Assembly: GCF_014054985.1 (NCBI RefSeq)
Contig: NZ_CP059569.1
Coordinates: 1,488,001-1,552,000 of the forward strand
Direction: 5' to 3'
From: Kingella oralis
Lineage (GTDB): Bacteria; Pseudomonadota; Gammaproteobacteria; Burkholderiales; Neisseriaceae
DNA length: 64,000 nucleotides
Made by a program: the position numbers and the translations under genes. Position 1 is the first letter of the stretch. Each line of letters begins with the position of its first letter. The notes under the pieces were generated by a model, which was not told the DNA's origin, ran no database searches, and saw only the letters and a program-made list of their open reading frames with translations. Below are positions 44,102 through 54,390 of the stretch, piece by piece.

Positions 44102-44947
44102 ATGTCTCAAATATCTTTTCTGTGTATTGCCCTACTCTCTCTGCTGCTGGTCGCCTGCTATCCAAACAAAGCAAGCAGTGAAAAAACAGCTAATACGCCC
44201 CCCACCACCGCGCCAAATAGCAGCCGCATCGTTTTACTGGGCGATGAAATGCGCAAAAATATTTTGCCCGACTGCATCGCCCAAAACATCTGCCCAGACG
44301 GCAGCGAAGCGTTATTTCTAGTGCCGCCACCGCACGCCACTGCCGCTCAAACTGCTGATATGGCGCACCAAGCTGCGCTTGGCGTGTTGGTTCTTGATTC
44401 CGCAACTGGACCGCTACCTATTATTCGTGAACACACACTGATAGCGCGACAGGCTTATCTGCCGCTGGCTGTTTTTCTTACCCAAAGCGAGGTACTGACC
44501 AATAAAGACCTGAAAGACCTGCTGGAACTTGAAATTACGGAAATGCGCGATTTACTTGACAGCTATGATATGGACGGCAAGCACGCCCGCATTTATGTCG
44601 GCTATCAGGGCTTACGGCAGCTGATTGCCGATGCTGCTACGCTGACACCACGGCAGCAGCCATCCACCACGCTGCAAGTAAACAGTCGCCGTCTACACAG
44701 CTATATCTACAACCTAAGCCGCGAAGAAGGCGGTCATGCTCTGTCGGCAGGCGATAGCATGGATATATGGATAGGTGGGCAAACGGTGCGCTGCAAGCTC
44801 GTTTCGCCCCAAACCGTGGCAGCTGGCGAAACCCCCGAAGTGTTGCTGGAAGCCGAAAAACCACTGGCAGTATTCGAAGGTCAGCGTTTTCTGCTGCAAC
44901 AAAACGGCAGACCGATTGCCCCTGGTGTTGTAGCGACTGTCGAGTAA
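44102..44947 (+). CDS. Lipoprotein derived from elongation factor Tu (degenerate EF-Tu-like)
   Basis: 281 residues with a lipobox signal peptide (LLLVAC, Cys19). The mature part aligns with EF-Tu in order. Residues 73-80 VPPPHAT replace the G3 motif DCPGHAD. Residues 101-118 (ATGPLPIIREHTLIARQ) match DGPMPQTREHILLARQ. Residues 122-156 (LAVFLTQSEVLTNKDLKDLL, then ELEITEMRDLLDSYD) match the EF-Tu stretch around NKCD, which is here TQSE. Residues 198-281 match domain III (YNLSREEGG and EGQRFLLQQNGRPIAPGVV). The P-loop GHVDHGKT and most of domain II are missing, so it cannot be a working GTPase. It sits between galT and galK in the same direction. Role unknown; I infer an exported EF-Tu mimic. 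The alignment is by eye. Confidence 0.75.
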   Translation: MSQISFLCIALLSLLLVACYPNKASSEKTANTPPTTAPNSSRIVLLGDEMRKNILPDCIAQNICPDGSEALFLVPPPHATAAQTADMAHQAALGVLVLDSATGPLPIIREHTLIARQAYLPLAVFLTQSEVLTNKDLKDLLELEITEMRDLLDSYDMDGKHARIYVGYQGLRQLIADAATLTPRQQPSTTLQVNSRRLHSYIYNLSREEGGHALSAGDSMDIWIGGQTVRCKLVSPQTVAAGETPEVLLEAEKPLAVFEGQRFLLQQNGRPIAPGVVATVE

Positions 44948-45035
44948 AGAAATTCAGGTCTGAAACTTTAATAACCCACCATTGATTTGTATCTCTGTTT
45001 TCAGGCAGCCTGAAAACTACTTCAAAGGAAACCCC

Positions 45036-46181
45036 ATGACCCCCACCCCACTCCCCCAACTCTTCCACCAACAATTCGCCCGCCCACACACCGCGCTGAT
45101 TCGCGCCCCTGGTCGCGTAAACCTGATTGGCGAACACACCGACTACAACGACGGCTTCGTGCTGCCCTGCGCCATCGATTTCGCCACCCACGTCGCCATC
45201 GCCCCCAACGGCAGCCGCAGCGTGCGCGTGTATGCCGCCGATTATGGCGAGCGCGACGAATTCTCGCTGGACACGCCCATCGCCCCATCCGACAAACAAT
45301 GGGCAAACTACATTCGCGGCGTAATCTGGGCGTTGGCCGAACACGGTTTCAGGCTGCCCGAAGGCGTGGACATCGCCGTCAGCGGCAACGTGCCACAAGG
45401 CGCAGGATTAAGCTCGTCTGCCGCGCTGGAAGTTGCCATCGGCAAAGCCGTGCAACACGTTTTCAGGCTGCCTTTGAGCGCGACCGAAATCGCCCAAATC
45501 GGGCAATACGCCGAAAACCGCTTTGTTGGCTGCAACTGCGGCATCATGGACCAGCTCACCAGCGCGCGCGGCGAAGCGGGGCACGCCGTGCTGATTGACT
45601 GCCGCAGCCTGAACGCCCAAGCCGTGCCCATACCCGCAGGCTTGGCGATTATGATTATCCACAGCCATGTGCAGCGCGGCTTGGTGGGCAGCGAATACAA
45701 CACGCGCCGCGCCCAATGCGAAACCGCCGCCGCCCATTTTGGCGTGCCCGCCCTGCGCGATGTGTCGCTCGCCCAATTTGACGCAGGCAAACAAGGCTTG
45801 GACGCAACCGCCGCCCGCCGCGCCCGCTACATCATCCAAGAAAACCAACGCACGCTGGATGCCGCCGAAGCCATGCGCCGCAACGACATCCCCGCACTCA
45901 GCCGCCTGATGGCAGAAAGCCACGCGGGCATGCGCGACGAATTTGAAATCACCCACCCCGCCGTGGACACGCTGGTGGAACTTGCCAGCGAAATAATCGG
46001 CGAGCGCGGCGGCGCACGCATGACAGGCGGCGGCTTCGGCGGCTGCATCGTCGCCCTTGTGCCGCATGATTTGGTGGATGCGGTGAAAACGCATATCGCC
46101 GCGCATTACCAAACGCGCACGGGCTTGCAGGAAGAAGTGTTCGTGTGCACGCCGCAGGCGGGGGTGAGCGTGGTGGAGTAA
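45036..46181 (+). CDS. galK: Galactokinase
   Basis: 381 residues from ATG 45036, which follows AAAGGAAACCCC; an upstream in-frame ATG at 44982 would read through a DUS. GHMP-kinase motifs are RAPGRVNLIGEHTDYNDGF (galactokinase signature), GNVPQGAGLSSSAALEVAIG (ATP-binding glycine loop), the catalytic-Asp segment CGIMDQLTSARG and the C-terminal RMTGGGFGGCIVALV. It phosphorylates galactose imported by Mgl to galactose-1-phosphate for GalT. Two DUS copies are read in frame as FRLP. Confidence 0.97.
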   Translation: MTPTPLPQLFHQQFARPHTALIRAPGRVNLIGEHTDYNDGFVLPCAIDFATHVAIAPNGSRSVRVYAADYGERDEFSLDTPIAPSDKQWANYIRGVIWALAEHGFRLPEGVDIAVSGNVPQGAGLSSSAALEVAIGKAVQHVFRLPLSATEIAQIGQYAENRFVGCNCGIMDQLTSARGEAGHAVLIDCRSLNAQAVPIPAGLAIMIIHSHVQRGLVGSEYNTRRAQCETAAAHFGVPALRDVSLAQFDAGKQGLDATAARRARYIIQENQRTLDAAEAMRRNDIPALSRLMAESHAGMRDEFEITHPAVDTLVELASEIIGERGGARMTGGGFGGCIVALVPHDLVDAVKTHIAAHYQTRTGLQEEVFVCTPQAGVSVVE

Positions 46182-46618
46182 GCGCATTGCGGCAGCCTGA
46201 AAACCTAATGACATGGCAACGGCATCATTTGTTTTCAGGCTGCCGCTGCTGTGTGAAGCAGCCTGAAACGCCCCCGCAGCAATATTGGAAAACCCGCGCA
46301 CGGCTTGCCAGCAAGCCGTAGGAACGCGAATCAGCCTTTTCAGACTGCCCATTTTTGCGCCCGCGCTCGGGCAGCCTGAAACGCCCTTTTCCTTTCGTCG
46401 GTCTTTTCCGCATCCGAAAACAGAAAACCGCCTTTTCAGGCTGCCGCTGCCTTGCCTGCTTGCAACCGGCAACGCCGTTGCGCTACTATTCGCCTGCTTT
46501 TGGCTGCCCATTTTGCGAAACATTTGATGATATGCGCGGCTGGCGAAAAGCATTTGGTTTTAGGCGGCTATGAGGCAGCCTGAAATACATTTAACCCACA
46601 CCCCACAAGGAAAACACG
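46182..46618. other. Repeat-filled intergenic region before tpx
   Basis: 437 bases of DUS and decayed DUS words (several read TTTCAGACTGCC), the palindrome ACGGCTTGCC-AGCAAGCCGT at 46300-46319, and no gene. The tpx promoter lies somewhere in the last 120 bases. Confidence 0.7.
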
Positions 46619-47113
46619 ATGACAACCGTTACATTCTCAGGAAACCCCGTGCAACTGAAAGGCGCATTGCCCACCGTAGGCGCAGCTGCTCCCGCGTTTA
46701 CGCTCACCGCTGCCGATTTATCCGACAAAACGCTGGCAGACTTTGCGGGCAAACGCAAAGTACTCAACATTTTCCCCAGCATCGACACCGGTGTGTGCCA
46801 ACAATCGGTGCGCACGTTTAACCAACGCGCTGCTGCGCTTAACAACACCGTGGTGCTGTGCATTTCCGCCGATTTGCCCTTTGCCCAATCTCGCTTTTGC
46901 GGCGTAGAAGGCTTGGATAACGTGGTAACGTTGTCTAGCTTCCGCAGCAGCTTTGCGCAAGATTACGGCGTTGCCCAAGCCGATGGCGCATTGCGTGGTT
47001 TAACCGCTCGCGCGGTGGTGGTGCTGGATGAAAACGACAAAGTGTTGCACGTTGGCTTAGTGCCTGAAATCAAAGAAGAACCTGATTACGACGCTGCGAT
47101 TGCGGTTTTGTAA
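46619..47113 (+). CDS. tpx: Thiol peroxidase
   Basis: A 164-residue atypical 2-Cys peroxiredoxin: the peroxidatic Cys lies in [14 protein letters not shown] (TGVC motif) and the resolving Cys in [21 protein letters not shown] at the start and [17 protein letters not shown] at the end match Tpx. It reduces hydrogen and alkyl peroxides with thioredoxin. ATG 46619 follows AAGGAAAACACG. It is a single gene bounded by a DUS-pair terminator. Confidence 0.95.
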   Translation: MTTVTFSGNPVQLKGALPTVGAAAPAFTLTAADLSDKTLADFAGKRKVLNIFPSIDTGVCQQSVRTFNQRAAALNNTVVLCISADLPFAQSRFCGVEGLDNVVTLSSFRSSFAQDYGVAQADGALRGLTARAVVVLDENDKVLHVGLVPEIKEEPDYDAAIAVL

Positions 47114-47134
47114 TCGGTCGTTCTTGCTGTAAAC

Positions 47135-47177
47135 AAAGGCAGCCTGAAAACGGGGTTATGCGTTTTCAGGCTGCCTT
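47135..47177 (+). terminator. Inverted DUS pair terminator of tpx
   Basis: AAAGGCAGCCTGAAAACG and CGTTTTCAGGCTGCCTTATT, 22 bases after the stop codon. Confidence 0.82.
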
Positions 47178-47282
47178 ATTGTTGTCTTGTTTACAACGCG
47201 GCATACACCAACCAATCGCCCAAGCGATGCCAACAGTTTGATGTATCAAAGCAGCCTGAAACCTTTGCAAAACCTGTAACCG

Positions 47283-47370
47283 ATGGAGCGTCGGCTGCTC
47301 GCCGACATCTTGGCAAACCAGCAATGCCGTGTTTAATCAGCCATTTGGCGGCGAGCCACCGCCGCTCCAT
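47283..47370. repeat. 87-bp hairpin repeat element, copy g
   Basis: ATGGAGCGTCGGCTGCTCG at the left and GGCGAGCCACCGCCGCTCCA plus T at the right; 88 bases, the same design as 1610-1696. It lies just after prfB (minus strand). Confidence 0.65.
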
Positions 47371-47401
47371 TTTAGGTTTCAGACTGCCTTTAACGATGGA
47401 G

Positions 47402-48505
47402 CTACACGCCTTGTTTCAAACTGGCTTCAATAAAGCCGTCTAAATCGCCGTCTAACACGGCTTTGGTGTTGCCCACTTCATAGCCGGTGCGCAAGTCTTT
47501 GATGCGCGAGGAATCCAGCACATAAGAGCGGATTTGGCTGCCCCAGCCCACATCTGATTTGCCTTCTTCTAAGGCTTGTTTTTCTTCGTTGCGTTTGCGC
47601 ATTTCCAGTTCAAACAGTTTGGCGCGCAGCATTTCCATCACGATGCGGCGGTTTTCGTGTTGCGAGCGGCTGGATTGCGATTGGACAACGATGCCTGTTG
47701 GCAAGTGCGTGATGCGCACGGCGGAGTCGGTTTTGTTGATGTGCTGACCGCCTGCGCCCGATGCGCGGTAGGTGTCGGTGCGCAAATCGGCGGGGTTGAT
47801 TTCAATTTCAAAGCTGTCGTCCACTTCGGGATACACGAACACGGAGGCGAACGAGGTGTGGCGTTTGTTGTTGGAATCAAACGGCGAATAGCGAACAAGG
47901 CGGTGCACGCCTGTTTCGGTGCGCAGCAAGCCGTAGGCGTATTCGCCTTCGATGCGCAAGGTGGCGTTGTTGATGCCTGCGATTTCGCCGTCGTCTTGCT
48001 CAATCACTTCCACTTTGAAGCCTTTGCGCTCGGCGTAGCGGGTGTACATTCGCAGCAGCATGCCTGCCCAGTCTTCGGCTTCGGTGCCGCCTGCGCCTGC
48101 GGTGATGTCCACAAAGCAGTTGTTGGGGTCAGCAGGCTGGTTGAACATTCGTTTGAACTCTAAATCCGCCATTTGCTGTTCCAACGCGGCAACGTCGGCA
48201 ACAATGGCGGCAAAGCCGTCGGCATCGTTTTCTTCTACCACCATGTCAATCAGCTCGCGGTTGTCGGCGATGCCGTTTTCAATGTTGTCCAGCGTGAGCA
48301 CGATGCCTTCCAAGATTTTGCGCTCTTTGCCGATTTCTTGGGCGCGCTTGGGGTCGTTCCAAAGCTCGGGGTCTTCGGATAGCCCGATAACTTCTTCTAG
48401 CCGCTCTTTTTTGCCTTGGTAGTCCATATACACGCGGATGTCGCTGTTGCGCTGGGATAGGTCGGTGAGCTGGTTTTGCAGTTGGTTGATGTGTTCGGTT
48501 TCCAT
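47402..48505 (-). CDS. prfB: Peptide chain release factor 2
   Basis: 367 residues from ATG 48505, which follows GCAAGGAACATC. The tRNA-mimic tripeptide SPF is seen in [13 protein letters not shown] and the catalytic GGQ in [14 protein letters not shown]. The coiled N-terminal domain ([15 protein letters not shown]) is complete. RF2 reads UGA and UAA. The reading frame is continuous: at the place where E. coli prfB has its regulatory in-frame UGA, this gene reads YMDYQ, so the programmed +1 frameshift is absent. Confidence 0.97.
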   Translation of the reverse strand: METEHINQLQNQLTDLSQRNSDIRVYMDYQGKKERLEEVIGLSEDPELWNDPKRAQEIGKERKILEGIVLTLDNIENGIADNRELIDMVVEENDADGFAAIVADVAALEQQMADLEFKRMFNQPADPNNCFVDITAGAGGTEAEDWAGMLLRMYTRYAERKGFKVEVIEQDDGEIAGINNATLRIEGEYAYGLLRTETGVHRLVRYSPFDSNNKRHTSFASVFVYPEVDDSFEIEINPADLRTDTYRASGAGGQHINKTDSAVRITHLPTGIVVQSQSSRSQHENRRIVMEMLRAKLFELEMRKRNEEKQALEEGKSDVGWGSQIRSYVLDSSRIKDLRTGYEVGNTKAVLDGDLDGFIEASLKQGV

Positions 48506-48603
48506 GATGTTCCTTGCGGGGTTTTCAGGCTGCCTATCAAGATGAGGCAGCCTGAAAAGGGTTGTAGGGATGGTTTCAGGCTGCCTAATGGTTTTCAGGC
48601 TGC

Positions 48604-49098
48604 CTAATGAATGATGGGGGCGTTTTGCGCGGCGATTTCTTGTTCCCAAAGGTCGCAATAATGGCGCAGCTTGCCGTAGTTTTCGTATTCGTGCGATTGG
48701 TTTTGCACGCGGATTTCGTTGAGCAAATCGCGCAGCAGCTCAACGGGTTCAACTTCTGTGCCGTATAACTCTTCATCAAACGCCACACCCACCAAATGCG
48801 CGTCTTCGTCCATGCCGATAAGGATGTCTTCCATAAAATCCACCAGCGGGATTTCCACGATTTCGTAGTCTTGCCATTCGTCGTGTTGGCAGGATTGGGT
48901 GTCTTCTAGGTTGTCCCAAAAGCAATACACGGCTTCGGGCTCGCCGAGGTTGTCGTCATACACTTCGGATGGGCATTCGGCGAAATAGTCTTCGCTGTCT
49001 TGCAGGGTGTAAACGGTGCGGTATTGCACCACTTGTTGCACAAAGGCTTTGTAGCGGGGATCGTTTTCGGTTTCGTCTGGGGGAAATTTTGGGCTCAT
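48604..49098 (-). CDS. DUF2750-like acidic protein
   Basis: 164 residues, very acidic, no signal. The pattern of a tyrosine/tryptophan-rich first half ([20 protein letters not shown] and [14 protein letters not shown]) followed by [24 protein letters not shown] and [15 protein letters not shown] resembles DUF2750 proteins of unknown function. This is a pattern match only. It lies between ftsB and prfB on the same strand and could be part of an eno-ftsB transcript. Confidence 0.65.
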   Translation of the reverse strand: MSPKFPPDETENDPRYKAFVQQVVQYRTVYTLQDSEDYFAECPSEVYDDNLGEPEAVYCFWDNLEDTQSCQHDEWQDYEIVEIPLVDFMEDILIGMDEDAHLVGVAFDEELYGTEVEPVELLRDLLNEIRVQNQSHEYENYGKLRHYCDLWEQEIAAQNAPIIH

Positions 49099-49176
49099 GG
49101 TGGGTACTTTTTGGGCGCGGTTTTAGGCGCGGTTGGCAAGATGTGAAAACCGTGCGGTCTGGCAACGGCACGGTGG

Positions 49177-49452
49177 TTATTCGCGTTTAAGGTTATAGTA
49201 GGTTTCGCCTTCTTCAATATAGCCCAGCTCGCTGCGGGCCAGCTCGGACAGGGCTTCGTAGCCGTTTTGCAAGTCGTCCACTTGGGCGCGCAGCATGGCG
49301 TTGTCGTGGCGGATGACGGCGTTTTCGCGCTTGATGCTTTCGGCTTGCTGCTGCATTTGGGCGTATTGGCTGCGCAAGCCGCCGTTGTGCAGCCAGATTT
49401 TGTATTGCAGGCCTGCCAGCGTGATGAGCAAGCCCCATGTTATCCATTTCAT
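49177..49452 (-). CDS. ftsB: Cell division protein FtsB
   Basis: 91 residues: a short cytoplasmic start, one membrane helix (WITWGLLITLAGLQYKIWL) and a periplasmic coiled coil (QMQQQAESIKRENAVIRHDN) ending in ELARSELGYIEEGETYY, the FtsB signature region. FtsB joins FtsL and FtsQ in the divisome. It sits directly downstream of eno, the classic gene order, with a DUS pair in the gap. Confidence 0.93.
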   Translation of the reverse strand: MKWITWGLLITLAGLQYKIWLHNGGLRSQYAQMQQQAESIKRENAVIRHDNAMLRAQVDDLQNGYEALSELARSELGYIEEGETYYNLKRE

Positions 49453-49541
49453 TGTTTTGATTCCGTTTTGCGTTTTCAGGCTGCCTATCGTGCGTTGCTA
49501 AGGCAGCCTGAAAACGGGCGAAGCTAAAACGCACTTGGCGA

Positions 49542-50849
<1,308 letters not shown>

Positions 50850-50915
50850 TTAAGGATGAGATTTACGAAAAATGAAACGGGCGGATTATAGCTTATTTTG
50901 GCTTGCTTCTGTGGG

Positions 50916-51248
50916 CTAGTCGTTTTCAGGCTGCATGGGTGGCTGCGGTGGCTGTGGCAGCGTTTCAGGCTGCCTGAAATCGGATGTGGGCGGCTGTTGG
51001 GCTTGCGCACGCGCGGCTTGTTCGCGCTGTTTTTGCGCTTGCTTGGTTTTTTGGGTGGCTTTTTTGTCGTCATTATCGCCATCGGGTATCACCGCCCGCA
51101 CCACCGCGCCTGTGCCTTTTACGGCGATTTTGCCGGTTTGCACGACTGTGGTGGCAGCTAAATCTACTGCGGATGCGACCACACAACCTTGCAGGGCGCA
51201 ACACATTGCCGCCAGCAGAGGCAGCCTGAAAAAAGGTTTGGGCAACAT
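50916..51248 (-). CDS. Small lipoprotein (NF038104-like)
   Basis: 110 residues. The signal peptide ends in the lipobox LQGC (Cys22). The mature protein starts VVASAVDLAATTVVQTGKIA and VKGTGAVVRAVIPD, a pattern I associate with a small conserved lipoprotein family of unknown function. A charged Lys/Gln helix (KKATQKTKQAQKQREQAARA) and a Pro/Gln tail follow. The tail and the signal peptide both contain translated DUS peptides (FRLP, RQPET, MQPEND), so the C terminus may have been remodelled by uptake sequences. Confidence 0.72.
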   Translation of the reverse strand: MLPKPFFRLPLLAAMCCALQGCVVASAVDLAATTVVQTGKIAVKGTGAVVRAVIPDGDNDDKKATQKTKQAQKQREQAARAQAQQPPTSDFRQPETLPQPPQPPMQPEND

Positions 51249-51448
51249 GGGTTATCCGATTAAAAAAGGCGGATTATAGCGCAAGCGTTTCAGGCTGCCT
51301 GAACGCGGGCGCAATAGCAAAGCAGCCTGAAAACGAGTATAACGAGTTTCTGCGAAGCTAAAACAAGCGCAGCTAGTTTCTGCGAATCTAAAACAGCCAA
51401 TGCACTATAATGCACGGCTATTTTTCATCACCCCAAGGCAGCCTGAAA

Positions 51449-53482
51449 ATGCCCTTTATCCAATACCCCAACTCCCCCTTCAAATTAAACCAACCCTTCC
51501 CGCCCGCCGGCGACCAACCCACCGCCATTGCCGGCCTGCTCGAAGGGCTTTCAGACGGCCTGGCCTATCAAACCCTGCTCGGCGTAACCGGTTCGGGCAA
51601 AACCTACACCATGGCGAACGTCATCGCCCAAAGCGGCCGACCCGCCATCATCATGGCGCACAACAAAACCCTTGCCGCCCAGCTTTATGCCGAAATGCGC
51701 GAGTTTTTCCCCGAAAACGCGGTGGAATATTTCGTCTCCTACTACGACTATTATCAACCCGAAGCCTATGTGCCCAGCCGCGATTTGTTCATCGAAAAAG
51801 ACAGCGCGATCAACGAACACATCGAGCAGATGCGCCTTTCCGCCACCAAAAACCTGATGACGCGCGACGACGTGATTATCGTCGCCACCGTGTCCGCCAT
51901 TTACGGTATCGGCGACCCGACCGAATATCAACAAATGGTGTTGTCCGTCAAAGAAGGCGACACCATCGAGCAGCGCGACATCATCACCACGCTCGTTTCC
52001 ATGCAGTACGAACGCGGCGATTTGGACTTCAAACGCGGCAGCTTCCGCGTGCGCGGCGACGTGATTGACGTGTATCCCGCCGAAAGCTCCGAAAACGCCT
52101 TACGCATCAGCCTGTTCGACGACGAAATCGACCGCCTCGATATGTTCGACCCGCTTTCAGGCAGCCTGCACCACCGTGTCGGCCGCTACACCGTCTTCCC
52201 GTCCAGCCACTACGTTACCCCGCGCGACACCGTATTGCGCGCCTGCGAGTCCATCAAAGAAGAACTGCGCGAACGCATCGAATTTTTCGCCCGCGAACAA
52301 CGCCCCGTCGAACAACAACGCATCGAACAGCGCACCCGCTTCGACCTCGAAATGCTCTACGAAATGGGCTTTTGCAAAGGCATCGAAAACTACTCCCGCC
52401 ACTTCTCCGGCAAAAAAGAAGGCGAACCGCCGCCCACGCTGATGGACTACCTGCCAAGCAACGCCATCATGTTCATCGACGAAAGCCACGTTACCGTCAC
52501 CCAAATCGGCGGCATGTACAAAGGCGACGCATCGCGCAAGCAAAACCTCGTGGACTACGGCTTCCGTCTGCCTTCCGCCCGCGATAACCGACCGCTCAAA
52601 TTCCACGAATTTGAAAAAGTCATGCCGCAAACCATCTTCGTTTCCGCCACCCCCGCCAAATACGAAGAAGAACACGCCGGACAAGTGGTCGAACAAGTCG
52701 TCCGCCCCACAGGACTGGTCGATCCCCAAATCATCATCCGCCCCGTTGCCACCCAAGTCGACGATTTAATGAGCGAAATCAACGACCGCATCCAAAAAGG
52801 CGAACGCGTACTCGTTACCACCCTTACCAAACGCATGGCGGAGCAACTCACCGACTATTACAGCGAACTCGGCATCAAAGTGCGCTACCTGCACAGCGAC
52901 ATCGATACCGTCGAGCGCGTTGAAATCATTAGAGATTTACGGCTCGGACTGTTTGACGTACTCGTCGGCATCAACCTCTTGCGCGAAGGCTTGGACATCC
53001 CCGAAGTCTCCCTCGTCGCCATCCTCGACGCAGACAAAGAAGGCTTCCTGCGCTCCCACCGCAGCCTGATTCAAACCATAGGCCGCGCCGCGCGCAACGT
53101 GAACGGCGTCGCCATCCTGTACGCCGACAAAATCACCGACTCCATGAAAGCCGCCATCGACGAAACCGAACGCCGCCGCGAAAAACAGATTAAATTCAAC
53201 GAAGAACACGGCATCGTGCCGCAGCAGATTAAAAAACAAGTCAAAGACATCATTGACGGCGTGTATCACGAAGAAGACGGCGGCAAGGGTCGTCTGAAAG
53301 GTAAAGGTAAGAACAAGGTTAAAGTCGGCGAGATTCACAACGAAGAAGACGCGATTAAAGAAATCGCCAAACTGGAAAAAGCCATGCAGCAGGCGGCTCG
53401 GGATTTGCAGTTTGAAGAGGCGGCTGTGATTCGTGATAGAATACGCGGGATTAAGGAAGGGTTGTTGTTTGGGGCGGAGTAA
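51449..53482 (+). CDS. uvrB: Excinuclease ABC subunit B
   Basis: 677 residues from ATG 51449. The gene is complete, with helicase motifs [17 protein letters not shown] (Walker A), FIDESHVT and the ARG/ATPase block [20 protein letters not shown]. The beta-hairpin region is [16 protein letters not shown], and the C-terminal UvrC-binding motif is [13 protein letters not shown]. UvrB holds damaged DNA for UvrC incision. The start directly follows a Kingella DUS (GGCAGCCTGAAAATG). Inside the gene, 51550-51561 is an exact Neisseria AG-DUS (reverse strand) and 53287-53298 matches the mucosa-type word in 11 of 12 bases, which suggests transfer from Neisseria. Confidence 0.97.
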   Translation: MPFIQYPNSPFKLNQPFPPAGDQPTAIAGLLEGLSDGLAYQTLLGVTGSGKTYTMANVIAQSGRPAIIMAHNKTLAAQLYAEMREFFPENAVEYFVSYYDYYQPEAYVPSRDLFIEKDSAINEHIEQMRLSATKNLMTRDDVIIVATVSAIYGIGDPTEYQQMVLSVKEGDTIEQRDIITTLVSMQYERGDLDFKRGSFRVRGDVIDVYPAESSENALRISLFDDEIDRLDMFDPLSGSLHHRVGRYTVFPSSHYVTPRDTVLRACESIKEELRERIEFFAREQRPVEQQRIEQRTRFDLEMLYEMGFCKGIENYSRHFSGKKEGEPPPTLMDYLPSNAIMFIDESHVTVTQIGGMYKGDASRKQNLVDYGFRLPSARDNRPLKFHEFEKVMPQTIFVSATPAKYEEEHAGQVVEQVVRPTGLVDPQIIIRPVATQVDDLMSEINDRIQKGERVLVTTLTKRMAEQLTDYYSELGIKVRYLHSDIDTVERVEIIRDLRLGLFDVLVGINLLREGLDIPEVSLVAILDADKEGFLRSHRSLIQTIGRAARNVNGVAILYADKITDSMKAAIDETERRREKQIKFNEEHGIVPQQIKKQVKDIIDGVYHEEDGGKGRLKGKGKNKVKVGEIHNEEDAIKEIAKLEKAMQQAARDLQFEEAAVIRDRIRGIKEGLLFGAE

Positions 53483-53518
53483 TAGTTTTAAATTTATTAT
53501 TTATTTAAGGAGAAAATT

Positions 53519-54298
53519 ATGTCTTTTGATGCAAAAGTTTTTAAAATATTAATTGCAAGCCCAGGAGATGTGCTTGAGGAACGAGAGGCTATTACAGAGG
53601 TAATCATGAATTGGAATAATATAAATTCAGAGCAAATGAAGACAGTATTATTACCAATAAAATGGGAAACTCATTCAGCTCCCATGTTGGGAGATAGGCC
53701 TCAAGGAGTGATAAACGACCAAATTGTCAATAATTGTGATATGGCAATAGGTGTGTTCTGGACTCGTTTAGGTTCATCTACAGGCGTTAGTGAGAGTGGC
53801 ACTGCTGAAGAAATAGAATGCTTTATTAAAAATAGAAAACCAGTCATGGTTTATTTTTCATCTCGACCAATAGAACAATCTATGTTGGATATAGAACAAT
53901 TTAAAGCATTAAGAGAATTTGAGAAAAAGATGAAATCAATTGGTATAGTAGGATCTTATACAAATATAGTAGATTTTAAAGAAAAATTATTAAATCAAAT
54001 TTCTATTAATATCCGTCAATTATTGAATGGTGGAAGTCATAATAATATTTCAACTCCAGAAGAGGTACATGAAAAATCAAAAGAAATAAAAAAAATAATA
54101 AAGTCAGGCAAAGTATATATGGAAGATTATGAAAAAGATGGAAAAATCAAATCTTTTTTAGTTAAAGGAGATACAACGCCTATTAAAGATAAACTTAAAG
54201 CCGCAGGAGGTTCATGGAATCGCTCTTTGAGTGGGTGGATATTTCCTAAGTCACTTGAAATAACTGTAGCTGAAATTATAAAAAAATATCAACAGTAA
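53519..54298 (+). CDS. AT-rich TIR/DUF4062-like protein, possible defence effector
   Basis: 259 residues encoded in strikingly AT-rich DNA, unlike every neighbour, with no DUS inside. Residues 8-110 resemble the DUF4062/TIR-like fold: FKILIASPGDVLEEREAITE, CDMAIGVFWTRLGS and SGTAEEIECFIKNRKPVMVYF, with a possible catalytic Glu in the EEIE helix. The last 60 residues hold KDKLKAAGGSWNRSLSGWIF, a small module seen at the ends of phage and plasmid proteins. Such N-terminal domains occur in NAD-cleaving or signalling effectors of anti-phage systems; this is inference. It has its own ribosome site (TTTAAGGAGAAAATT) 37 bases after uvrB and a strong terminator, and no partner gene. Confidence 0.6.
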   Translation: MSFDAKVFKILIASPGDVLEEREAITEVIMNWNNINSEQMKTVLLPIKWETHSAPMLGDRPQGVINDQIVNNCDMAIGVFWTRLGSSTGVSESGTAEEIECFIKNRKPVMVYFSSRPIEQSMLDIEQFKALREFEKKMKSIGIVGSYTNIVDFKEKLLNQISINIRQLLNGGSHNNISTPEEVHEKSKEIKKIIKSGKVYMEDYEKDGKIKSFLVKGDTTPIKDKLKAAGGSWNRSLSGWIFPKSLEITVAEIIKKYQQ

Positions 54299-54299
54299 G

Positions 54300-54379
54300 C
54301 GTAGGGTGGGCACTCGTTGCCCACGCGTTCTATGCCCTAAGGCAGCCTGAAACCGCGTAGGCATAAATGCCCACCCTAC
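54300..54379. repeat. GTAGGGTGGGCA inverted-repeat element
   Basis: GTAGGGTGGGCA-CTCGT-TGCCCACG opens and TGCCCACCCTAC closes an 80-base unit immediately after the AT-rich gene. Its left arm is repeated at 54616-54643 and 44019-44044. Confidence 0.6.
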
Positions 54380-54390
54380 ATCCCCAAAAA

